Shown piece after piece: positions 42,940 to 51,500 of a DNA stretch of 62,377 bases. The position numbers and the translations under genes were made by a program. The DNA is from Miltoncostaea sp050249835 (lineage in GTDB: Bacteria > Actinomycetota > Thermoleophilia > Miltoncostaeales > Miltoncostaeaceae). Position 1 is the first letter of the stretch, and each line of letters begins with the position of its first letter. A model generated the notes under the pieces. That model was not told the origin of the DNA, searched no databases, and saw only the letters and a program-made list of their open reading frames with translations. The stretch is from the NCBI GenBank assembly GCA_050249835.1, contig JBFWPT010000019.1:1-62377 (forward strand), given 5' to 3'.

Positions 42940-43001
42940 AGGTGTCGACCCCCCACACCTCGTGGCCGCCCCCCACGCCCTAGGTGTCGACCCGCCACAC
43001 C
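42940..43001. promoter_or_regulatory. Paired 20-bp direct repeats in the divergent control region
   Basis: AGGTGTCGACCCCCCACACC at 42940 and the same with one change at 42982, a spacing of 42 bp (four helical turns). Each copy is itself an imperfect dyad, GGTGT...ACACC. They lie between the minus-strand small gene pair and the plus-strand subtilase gene, as expected for cooperative binding of one regulator. Confidence 0.7.
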
Positions 43002-43084
43002 CCTGATGACAAGTGGCGATCCGCGGGCTTAACGTCGGTCCACGGACCCGGGGTCCCGCCCGGGGTCACACGAGGAGGGGTGGA

Positions 43085-45181
43085 ATGGAAGAGAGCGTGG
43101 AAGGGCGTGCCCCGCCGACGCTGACCGTCCGCAGGGACGGCGGCGAGACGACCATGGTGCGCCGCGACGACCAGGTGGCCATCGGGGTCGAGCCCGAGGC
43201 CGCGGCGGTCATGGTCGACCGCATCCTGGCGGACGGCCTGGAGCCCGTGTGGGCCCAGGCGTGGACCGGGCCGGGCGTGATGTGGCTCGCGCTCGGCGGG
43301 CGCGATCAGATGGAGGTCGTGGACCAGTACCGGGCGGAGCCCGGCGTCTGGTTCGCCGCCCCCGTGTACGCCCCCGACGGGGGCCCGGCGGAGGCGGCCG
43401 CCCCGATGGGCGACGTCCTCATCGTGATGCCCGCCGGCGGGTCGGCCGAGGACCTGATCGCCCGCGTGACGGGGGAGGGGTTCGACCTCGACGTGGAGTG
43501 GTCGGAGGTCATGGCGCCGCTCATGCGCTTCGTGGCGCAGCCGGGCGGCCGCTGGGGCCGGGCGCTCGACATGGCGGAGACGCTGATGGGCGACGGGTCG
43601 GTGAGGGCGGCGGACATGGACTGGGTGTCCATGCACCCCCTCCAGCTGACGCCGCCGCGCGCCGTCAGCCGCTGGCCACGGCAGTGGAACCTGAAGGCGA
43701 TGGGCATGCCCGCGGCCTGGGACGTCACGACGGGCGCGGCGGGGGTGCGGGTGGCGGTGGTGGACTCGGGCGTCGACCGCGCGCACCCGGCCATCGCGGC
43801 GTCGCTCCTGCCGCAGCAACAACACGTCGGCATCACGCTCCGGAACGGGGCGCTCGCGGTCTCGGACGATGCCCGGTTCGACCCGGTCCCCCCGCCGCCG
43901 GCCTTGGTGGACAGCCGCCCCCACGGCACGGCCGTCGCCGGCATCATCGGCGCCGCGATCGACGGGGCGTCGAAGGTCGCGGGCATCGCGCCGGGGGTGC
44001 GGGTGCTGCCCGTCGGGCTCCGGAAGATGACGGACTCGACGGTCGCGCTGGGCATACGGCTCGCCCTCATCCGCGGCGCCCGGGTGATCAACCTGAGCAT
44101 CACCGCGGCCTCGGGCGACACCGGGGTGGACTTCGCCCTCGACGTCGCCACGGCGAACGACGCCGTGGTGTGCGCCGCCGCCGGGAACTGGGACGCCGAG
44201 ACGCCAGACGTCGCCTATCCGGCGTCGCGGCGCGACGTGCTCGCCGTGGGCGCGTTCACGCCCGACGGCGGCCCCATGAAGCCGACGGCGAAGGAGAAGT
44301 GGCTCAGCCGCTCCGGGCCGGGCCTCGATGTCCTGGCACCGGGCCTCGACATCGCGACGGCCGATCCGCTCGGGGTGGAGGGGTACAACCCGGGCGGCCG
44401 GGGCCGCCGGGTCACCTGGTACGGCGATCCGTACACCGGCGGCGACGCCGGGGACGCCGACGGGGACTACCTGTGGTGCTTCCTGGGGACGTCGGCCGCG
44501 GTCGCGCACGTGAGCGCGCTCGTCGCGCTCCTCATGTCGCGCTGCCCCGGGCTCGGCAACGACGAGATCGCCGACGTCGTCCGCAGGACGTGCGACGACG
44601 CCGGGAGCCCGCTGGGCGCCGGCATCGCGACCACGGGTCGCGTGGATGGAGTCGGGTGGGGACGGGTCAACGCCGCGCGGGCACTGGGCCTGGCGGCATC
44701 GATGGGGAGGTGTGAGGAGATGCCGGACAGGGACGAGGACAGGCAGGACGAGGATCTGGACGTTCCGGTGAGCAGGCTCATCAAGGACCTGCTGGACTCG
44801 CAGGGGCTGCCGCACGAGACGGTCGATCTGCCGGACGTGATCGCGCTGGAGGGATGGGCCGGGACGTCCTCGCGGGCGGGCTGGGTGCGCCTCTACGAGA
44901 CCGACTCCTTCGAGGACTGGTTCGAGTTCCCGGAGGACGGGGTCGCCCACGTCGCATCGATCGGGGCGCAGGGGAGCAAGGAGCACGGGAAGGTCCGGAT
45001 CTGGCTCCACAAGGGCTGCGACCTGAAGCGCGTCCGCACACGCTGGACGGAGGCGGGCGGCGACTTCCTCGGCGGCCCGATCAGCGAGCGGGCGTCCTGG
45101 GACGGCGCCGCCAAGGGCGACGACGATCCATGGGGCACGGAGCCGTCGACGCCCTGCCCCTGCCAGGGCAAGACGCGTTAG
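43085..45181 (+). CDS. Subtilisin-family (S8) protease with extra C-terminal domain
   Basis: A 698-residue cytoplasmic-looking protein without signal peptide. ATG 43085 has GAGGAGGGG upstream. Residues about 1-200 are a family-specific N-terminal domain. The S8 catalytic domain follows: Asp near 226 (VVDSGVDRAHP), His near 280 (DSRPHGTAVAG) and Ser near 470 (LGTSAAVAHVSALVALL), ending about residue 540. Residues 546-698 form a different domain (LIKDLLDSQGLPHE, DLPDVIALEGWAGTSS, GWVRLYETDSFEDWFEF) ending PSTPCPCQGKTR. A protease beside lanthionine-type enzymes is usually the leader peptidase. The next gene starts 7 bases on. Confidence 0.88.
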   Translation: MEESVEGRAPPTLTVRRDGGETTMVRRDDQVAIGVEPEAAAVMVDRILADGLEPVWAQAWTGPGVMWLALGGRDQMEVVDQYRAEPGVWFAAPVYAPDGGPAEAAAPMGDVLIVMPAGGSAEDLIARVTGEGFDLDVEWSEVMAPLMRFVAQPGGRWGRALDMAETLMGDGSVRAADMDWVSMHPLQLTPPRAVSRWPRQWNLKAMGMPAAWDVTTGAAGVRVAVVDSGVDRAHPAIAASLLPQQQHVGITLRNGALAVSDDARFDPVPPPPALVDSRPHGTAVAGIIGAAIDGASKVAGIAPGVRVLPVGLRKMTDSTVALGIRLALIRGARVINLSITAASGDTGVDFALDVATANDAVVCAAAGNWDAETPDVAYPASRRDVLAVGAFTPDGGPMKPTAKEKWLSRSGPGLDVLAPGLDIATADPLGVEGYNPGGRGRRVTWYGDPYTGGDAGDADGDYLWCFLGTSAAVAHVSALVALLMSRCPGLGNDEIADVVRRTCDDAGSPLGAGIATTGRVDGVGWGRVNAARALGLAASMGRCEEMPDRDEDRQDEDLDVPVSRLIKDLLDSQGLPHETVDLPDVIALEGWAGTSSRAGWVRLYETDSFEDWFEFPEDGVAHVASIGAQGSKEHGKVRIWLHKGCDLKRVRTRWTEAGGDFLGGPISERASWDGAAKGDDDPWGTEPSTPCPCQGKTR
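44720..45181 (+). CDS. Possible internal-start product: stand-alone C-terminal domain of the subtilase
   Basis: Inside the subtilase gene, ATG 44720 (residue 546) is preceded by GGAGG at 44706-44710 with a 9-base spacer and further GAGG bases, a better ribosome site than many true starts in this window. It falls exactly at the boundary between protease and C-terminal domain and would yield a 153-residue acidic protein ending PSTPCPCQGKTR, with Ser688, Thr689, Cys691 and Cys693 (full-length numbering). I infer it may be an adaptor or precursor peptide produced separately. Unproven. Confidence 0.4.
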   Translation: MPDRDEDRQDEDLDVPVSRLIKDLLDSQGLPHETVDLPDVIALEGWAGTSSRAGWVRLYETDSFEDWFEFPEDGVAHVASIGAQGSKEHGKVRIWLHKGCDLKRVRTRWTEAGGDFLGGPISERASWDGAAKGDDDPWGTEPSTPCPCQGKTR

Positions 45182-45187
45182 GCACGG

Positions 45188-46216
45188 GTGCCGGGAGACG
45201 TCTCCCCCGCGGCGCGGGCGTGGTGGCTCGGGATCGGCGCGACCCTGCGGGAGCGGGCCGCCGCCGATCCGGCCACCACGATCCGCGACGCGTCCGGGCG
45301 CAACGCCGCAGTCGTGATCGCGGCGCCGGGGCGGGACGGCGTGGTCGTGAAGCGCGGCCCCCGGGCGGCGCGCGAGCGGCGCCTGATCGAGGACCTGGCG
45401 CGCCGCGTCCCGGATCCGGGGATCCTCCCGCGGGTCCTCCCCGGCGATTACCCGGACACCCTGGTCCTGGCTGCGCAGGCGGGGGAGGCCGACCTCTGGC
45501 AGCTCCACACGACCGTCGGGCGCGCGCCGGCGGCGCTGGGCGCCGCGACCGGGCGGGCGCTGGCGGCGCTCCACCGCACCGACCCGCCCGCCGGCCTCGG
45601 CGGGGACCCCCCGGACGTGACCCTCCTGCACCGCCCGCGTCCGGCCGACATGGGCCGGATGACGCCGGCGACCGTCCGCCTGATCGCCACGGTCCAGGCG
45701 ACCCCGCCATTGGCGGCCGGGCTCGACGAGGTGCGCGACGGATGGGGAGGGGACACGCTGATCCACGGGGACGTCAAGTGGACCAACATGCTCGCCCCGG
45801 ATGTCGGCGATCCCGGCGTCGTGCGGCTGATCGACTGGGAGAGCGCGGCCGTCGGCGACGCGGCCTGGGACGTCGGCGCCGCGCTCTCGTCCTACCTCTC
45901 GTTCTGGCTGGGCTCCATCCGGCCGCCGGACGGTGCCCCGTCGGATCCCGGGGCCCTCGCGGCCGCCGCGGAGCACCCGCTCGAGAGCCTGCGGCCGGCG
46001 ATGCGGGCGCTGTGGGAGGCGTACGACACCGGCTCCCCGCCCTCCCGGCATCGCACCGTCCTCTGCTGCGCCGCGTGCCTCGTGCGCGCGGCGATGAACG
46101 AGGCTGCGCTGCGCTCGACGCTCTCCGCCCACGCCTCGCTGCATCTGCAGGTCGCGGCGAACATGATGGCGGCGCCCGCCGTGGCCGCGGACCGCCTGCT
46201 CGGGCTGGCGGCGTGA
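45188..46216 (+). CDS. APH-fold kinase of a class V lanthipeptide-type trio
   Basis: A 342-residue aminoglycoside-phosphotransferase-fold protein with the catalytic loop HGDVKWTNML (about residues 198-207) and metal-binding LIDWESAAVGD. In class V lanthipeptide synthetases (lexapeptide LxmK) and thioviridamide-type pathways, such a kinase phosphorylates Ser/Thr in the precursor. The next two genes encode the matching HopA1-type and LanC-type proteins, which supports that role over antibiotic resistance. GTG 45188 is 7 bases after the protease stop; the stop overlaps the next start (GTGA). Confidence 0.82.
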   Translation: MPGDVSPAARAWWLGIGATLRERAAADPATTIRDASGRNAAVVIAAPGRDGVVVKRGPRAARERRLIEDLARRVPDPGILPRVLPGDYPDTLVLAAQAGEADLWQLHTTVGRAPAALGAATGRALAALHRTDPPAGLGGDPPDVTLLHRPRPADMGRMTPATVRLIATVQATPPLAAGLDEVRDGWGGDTLIHGDVKWTNMLAPDVGDPGVVRLIDWESAAVGDAAWDVGAALSSYLSFWLGSIRPPDGAPSDPGALAAAAEHPLESLRPAMRALWEAYDTGSPPSRHRTVLCCAACLVRAAMNEAALRSTLSAHASLHLQVAANMMAAPAVAADRLLGLAA

Positions 46217-47175
46217 CGAGGTCGGACGCCGACCGCGCGGCGATCCGCGCGGTGCTGGACGCGCTCGTCGTCGACGGGCCCGCGACCTACTGCTGGCTCG
46301 GCCAGCGGTACGTGGCCGGGGGCGGGGCCCCCGGCGCCCTCGTGGACGCCGTCGCCGAGCGCCTCTACTGGGACTTCCACTGCCCGGGCGTCCCGGCCCC
46401 CTCCATCCGGTCGCCCCGCGACCGGGAGGGGTGGTCCGGGGAACCGGGGGAGGGGGGACGCTCGCCGTCCTCGGGGTGGTCCCTGGTCGGGGTCGAGGAC
46501 GGCGAGCTGGTGGTGGAGCGCGACGGGCTCCACCTGCGCGCCCGCCGCGACGACGTCGTCGGCGCACCGGACGATCTGGCCCCGGGCGCGGCGGTGGCCG
46601 TGCTCGTCCCGTCGGCGACGCCCGGGACGCCCGGGGGCTTCCGCACCCACCTCGGGGAGCACGGCGACGGCGCGGAGCCCGGGACGCCGGTCGACCGCCA
46701 CTACTGGAACGCCCGCGCCGAGGGCCGGGAGGCGCTCGCCCAGGCCCTGGTGCCGGCGATGGATGAGGCGGGCATCCCATTCCGGTTCAAGGTCCTCAAC
46801 GACCGGATGGTGCGGCGCCGCGACGCCGGGGTGCTCTACACGCGCGGCGCCGACCGCGAGGCCGTGACGGCGGTCCTCCGGGCGGTGCTGCCCGGCGTCG
46901 CGCGATGGCTCCGCGACGGGACCCCGCCGTTCACGCTCGCCCGCGCGCCGGGCGTCGGCTTCGCGGAGGACCCGCCCGGCGATCTGAGCTTCGGCGAGCA
47001 CCGCACCCGGCTGCTCGCGGACGCCCTCACGCGGCCGGCGGCGTGGGAGCCCGCCGGCGCCGCGGCGCGCGAGGCGCTCGTGATGCGCGGGCTCGCAGCG
47101 GCCGGCCTGGAGCCCGGGCGGATGCATGCGAACCCCGGCGCGGGTCCGGCCGGCGACCCCACCCCCCTCGCATGA
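46213..47175 (+). CDS. HopA1-family protein (putative phospho-Ser/Thr lyase)
   Basis: A 320-residue protein of the HopA1 effector family (DRHYWNARAEGREAL, FRFKVLNDRMVRRRDAGVLY, FTLARAPGVGFAEDPPGDLSFGEHR). In class V lanthipeptide systems the HopA1-type protein (LxmY) eliminates phosphate to form dehydroalanine/dehydrobutyrine. GTG 46213 overlaps the kinase gene stop, and its own stop overlaps the LanC-type ATG, so kinase, lyase and cyclase are translated as a coupled set. Confidence 0.83.
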   Translation: MTRSDADRAAIRAVLDALVVDGPATYCWLGQRYVAGGGAPGALVDAVAERLYWDFHCPGVPAPSIRSPRDREGWSGEPGEGGRSPSSGWSLVGVEDGELVVERDGLHLRARRDDVVGAPDDLAPGAAVAVLVPSATPGTPGGFRTHLGEHGDGAEPGTPVDRHYWNARAEGREALAQALVPAMDEAGIPFRFKVLNDRMVRRRDAGVLYTRGADREAVTAVLRAVLPGVARWLRDGTPPFTLARAPGVGFAEDPPGDLSFGEHRTRLLADALTRPAAWEPAGAAAREALVMRGLAAAGLEPGRMHANPGAGPAGDPTPLA

Positions 47176-48503
47176 CGGGCGACCTGGACGCCGCGGCCCG
47201 GGTCGGCCGCGACCTGGTGGCGACGGCCATCCGGCACGGCGACCGGTGCACCTGGATCGGCCCGGTCGTCGACCCGGCGCGGCCCGGCGCAGCGCTCGCC
47301 CGCCCGGTCGGCCCGGCGCTCTACGACGGCTGCGCGGGCATCGGCCTCGTGCTCGCCGAGCTGGCCGCGTGCACGGGTGACGGCGCGTTCCGGGACACCG
47401 CCGCCGCGGCCCTCCGGGCGGCGTCGGACGCCGCGGATGGGACCGGTCTCGGCCTCCACACCGGGAGCCCCGGGGTCGCGCTGGCTTTGGTCCGCGGTGG
47501 GGCCCTGATCCGCGACGAGGCGCTCGTGGCGGCCGGCCGCCGGCTCGCCGCGGGATGCGACGCGGTCCCGCACGGGCCGTGCCAGGACGTCATCGGGGGG
47601 CGGGCGGGGGGTGTCCTCGCCCTCCTGGCCATCGGCGATCCCGTGTCCGTCGCGACGGCCGAGCGGCTCGCCGACGCGATGGTGGCCGAGGTGCGCCGCC
47701 GCGGGGCGTGGGAGTGGCCGGCGGACCGCGAGAGCCTGCTGCCGACGGGCGTCTCGCACGGCGCCACGGGCGTCGCGCACGCGCTGTACGAGGTGGCGGC
47801 GGCGACGGGTCGCGGCGACCTGGCGGCGGCCGCGGGTGAGGCGGTCCGCGCCGAGCGCGGCCACTTCGACCCCGTCGCGGGCAACTGGCCGCGCGCGACG
47901 GCGGAGGACAACGCCCGCGACCACGGCGGGTCGGAGGTCTCCCAGGTCCACTGGTGCCACGGCGCACCCGGCGTCGCGCAGATGCGTCACCGCGTCTGGC
48001 GGCGCACCGGCGACGAGGCCCTCCGGGCGGAGGCCGCGCTGGCGCTGGCCACGACGGCGCGCTGGACCCGCGGCGCCCTCGCCGCGGGCCGCGGGGCGTG
48101 GTGCCTCTGCCACGGCCTCCCGGGCAACGCCGAGATCCTGTGGGAGTGCGCGGACGCCGCCGGGCCCGACGAGGCGGCCGGGCACGTCGCCCTGGCGCGC
48201 GAGGTCGCCGACGCGGGCATCGCGGAGCACGTCGAGGGCGGCCTCCCGTGGCCGGGCGGGCTGGCCGGCGGCGACCCGGGGCCGGGGCTGATGATCGGGC
48301 TGGCCGGCGTCGCGCGCTTCCTCCTGCGGCTCGCCCGGCCGGACCTCCCGTCGCTGCTGCTGCCGGGAGGCCTCGGCTGGGCCACGGCCGCGGGTCAGTC
48401 CAGCCCGAACTCCGTCCTCTCGGCCTCCGTCAGCTCGCGGGTCGTGCGGTCCGCCGCGAGGTCGAGCGCCGCCTCCTCCGACCCGCAGGTGGTGCAGGGG
48501 TAG
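47172..48503 (+). CDS. LanC-like lanthionine cyclase
   Basis: A 443-residue LanC-fold protein, an alpha/alpha barrel that adds Cys thiols to dehydrated residues. The zinc ligands are visible: Cys in HWCHGAPGV (near 261) and Cys-His in CLCHGLPGN (near 311), with other conserved GxxG barrel turns (GCAGIGLVLAEL, HTGSPGVALAL, VSHGATGVAHAL). ATG 47172 overlaps the HopA1-type stop. The last 36 codons, from 48396 on, run antisense through the end of the WD40 gene and look non-homologous, so the functional protein ends near LPSLLLPGG. Confidence 0.88.
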   Translation: MTGDLDAAARVGRDLVATAIRHGDRCTWIGPVVDPARPGAALARPVGPALYDGCAGIGLVLAELAACTGDGAFRDTAAAALRAASDAADGTGLGLHTGSPGVALALVRGGALIRDEALVAAGRRLAAGCDAVPHGPCQDVIGGRAGGVLALLAIGDPVSVATAERLADAMVAEVRRRGAWEWPADRESLLPTGVSHGATGVAHALYEVAAATGRGDLAAAAGEAVRAERGHFDPVAGNWPRATAEDNARDHGGSEVSQVHWCHGAPGVAQMRHRVWRRTGDEALRAEAALALATTARWTRGALAAGRGAWCLCHGLPGNAEILWECADAAGPDEAAGHVALAREVADAGIAEHVEGGLPWPGGLAGGDPGPGLMIGLAGVARFLLRLARPDLPSLLLPGGLGWATAAGQSSPNSVLSASVSSRVVRSAARSSAASSDPQVVQG

Positions 48504-51500
48504 AGGAGGATGTCGGCGCCGAAGGTCTGGAGGGCGATGGTGGAGCCGTCCGGCGAGAGCTCGGCGCGCCAGTTCTCCGCGCGCGGAGACGGGATCTCCA
48601 GCAGCAGCGCGCCGCTCTCGGAGTCCCACACCCGGACGACCTCGCTCGATGCCGAGATCATGCGCGTCCCCTCCGCCCCGAACGCGGCGCGGGTCTCGGA
48701 CTGGTGGCCGGTCAGGATCCTCGCCTCGCCGGACTCCAGGTCCCAGATGCGCACCGTGCGGTCGACCGCGCCGGTCACGACCCGGCCGGCCGCCGGGTCG
48801 ATCTCGGCGGAGAAGATCACGCCGTCGTGGCCCGCGAGCTCCGCCGTCTGCGTCGCCGTCTCCAGGTCGAAGACGCGCAGGACGCCGTCGGCGCCGCCGG
48901 TCACGGCGGTCGTCCCGTCGGCGCTCAGGTCCGCGGCGTAGGCCTCACCGATGCCCGAGCCGATGACCTCCACCGTCCCGGTGTCCACGTCCCACAGCCG
49001 GACCTCGCCGTCGGACGCCGTCGCGAGAGCCCTGGTCCCGTCGTCCGACAGCTCCACCGCGCCCAGGAAGGTCCCCTCGGCGCCGCGCAGCAGAACCGGC
49101 TCGCCGGTCCCGTCGGTGGACCGGACCTCGACGACGCCGTCCACCCGGGCCAGCGCGTACCGGCTGCGGTCCGCGCTGACGGCCGCGGCCATCACGTACC
49201 CGTCCGCGACGGCGTAGGGGTCCACGACGGTCATGTCCGGGGACTCCAGGTCCCAGGAGCGGAGGCTGCCGTCGGCGCCGACGGAGAGCATGGAGCGCCC
49301 GTCCACGGCGAACTCGGAGCCCCCGTCCGGCGGGAAGTCGGCGGGCCCGGTCGTCGACGCGGTGGGGAGCAGGTCCTCCCACGCCCAGACGCGGGCGGAG
49401 CCGTCCTCGCCGGCGCTCAGGACGCTCTGGCCGTCGGCCGCGAAGACGACGCCCTGGATCTGGTCCTCGTGGCCCCGGAGGCTCGTCACGGGTGCCCCCG
49501 CGGCGGTCCAGACCCGGACGGTGCCGTCGGAGCCCCCCGTCGCCAGGTGGCTGCCGTCGGGGGAGAATGCGATCGACAGCACCCCGCCGAGCTGAGTGGC
49601 GTTGCGGGTGACCGGCCGCGATGCCGGTTCCCCCGGTGTCCAGATGTGGAGGGTCGCGCTGCCGTCGCCGACGGCGACGCGCTGCCCGTCGGGGCTGACG
49701 GCCACGGCGAAGACCTGCGTCCCGGTCTCCAGCACCGGCCCCGGCTGCCCGGTCAGGCTGCGGATGCGGACGCTGCCGTCGTCCGCGCCGGTGACGAAGC
49801 GCCCGCGCCCGCCGTCCACGGCGATCGCGTTGACCGCCCCGTCGTCCTCCCTCAGGACCAGGCCCGGCCCGGTCCCCGCGACGGCGCGGACACGGACCGT
49901 GCCGTCGGCGCCCCCGCTGATGACCGCGCGGCCGTCGGGGGTGAACGCCAGCGAGTACACCGCCCCCTCGTGCCCGTCGAGGGTCCGGATCGGGGTGCCG
50001 TCGGTCCCCCACAGCTTCACGGTGCCGTCGGATCCGGCGGTGGCGACCGTGCTCCCGTCCGGCGACACCCGGATGGTGCTCACCTCGCCCTGACCCGAGT
50101 CGAAGGACGCGACGGGCCCGCCGGCGGGCGTCCAGGCCTGGATCACACCCTCGTCGTCGGCGAGCCAGACCGTCGTGCCGTCGGGCGCGTACGCGGCGTC
50201 CTGGAGGTCGGCACCCCCGTGCAGGCTCTCCCGCACGCGCGACTCGTAGGCGGCCTGGCGCACGACCGCCTCGGCCTCCGGGGTGTCGGCGATGGCCTGG
50301 GCCTCCTGCCCCAGCAGCAGGCTCAGCTCGGGGTCGCTGACGAGCTGCAGGCGCGCGTTGGCCGCGATCTGGCGCGACTCGGCCACGTCGCGCTGGTCGG
50401 CCGCGTCGTTGCGCTGCACCAGGGCGAACGCGGCCGCCCCCGCCACGATGGCGAGGGCCACGGCCAGGGCGCCGATCGTGATGCGCGTCCGGCGCCGGCG
50501 GGCGTCGCGCTCGCCCTGCTCGCGGGCGGCGCTCGCGTCCAGGAAGGCGACCTCGTCGGCGTTGAGGTCGTGGTGGCCGCGCTCCTGCCAGCCCGCGAGG
50601 CGGGCGCCGCGGTAGAGGAGGCCCTCGTCGTCGGAGCCGGCCCGGCGCCACTCGGTTGAGGCGTCGGCCAGGCGGCGGGTCTCGCGCAGGCGCTCGCGGT
50701 CGTCGTCCACCCAGCCACGCAGCTCGGGCCAGCCGCGGATGAGTGCCTCGTGGGCGACCTCGACGGTGACCTCGCCGTCGGCGGGATCCCGGCCCGTGGT
50801 GAGCAGCCGGGCGCCGGCGAAGGCGGCGATGACGGCGTCCACGTCGGCCGCGCCCGCGGGGTCGCCGGCCAGCTCCCGCCGGGTCGCGCGGCGGCGCGTG
50901 TCCTCGGTGCCCTCGCCCGGCGCGACGAGGCGCAGCAGCACGCGGCGGGCGACCGGCCGGCGCTCCGGGTCGAGGCCGAGGTACACCTCGTTGGCGCGCC
51001 GGGCGAGCGCGCCCTCCACGCCGCCGGACGCCGCGTAGGCCTCGGCGGTGAGGGTGCGACCCCGTCGGCGGCGCCACAGCTCGGTGAGCAGGTGCTCCAG
51101 CAGCGGGAGCGTGCCGGGGCGGTCGCCGACGTCGTTCATGATCCGGCGCGTCAGGCCGGGCTCCAGCTCCAGCCCGGCGGCCCGGGCGGGCTCCTCGATC
51201 GCGCGGCGCAGCCCCTCCTCGCCCAGCGGGCCGACGAGCATCTGCCGCCCGGCCACGAGGGTCGCGAGCTCCGGGTGGGCCGTCAGGCGCCCGTAGAGGT
51301 CGGCCCTGATGGTGGCGACGACGGTCACCCCGCCGCCGGGCGCCGCCGCGGCCACGAGCGCGTCGAGCGCGGCGGCGCGGACGTCCTCGTCGGCGCAGAG
51401 GGTGAACGCCTCCTCGAGCTGGTCGACCACGACCAGGGCCCGCTCGCCGTCGGCCCGGCCGCTGCGCGCCCGCGCGAGGGCGGCCACCAGGGCCCCGCGG

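Noticed and set aside
45188..46216. Aminoglycoside resistance gene
   Set aside because: The APH fold alone suggests it, but overlap with HopA1-type and LanC-type genes fits a peptide kinase better.
42980..46780. 1266-codon minus-strand open frame opposite the subtilase and kinase genes
   Set aside because: Low-complexity shadow of high-GC coding DNA; no domain and no ribosome site.
48396..48503. Last 36 codons of the LanC-like frame as a real C-terminal extension
   Set aside because: They are antisense to the conserved WD40 gene end and Ser/Ala-rich; probably read-through to the next stop.
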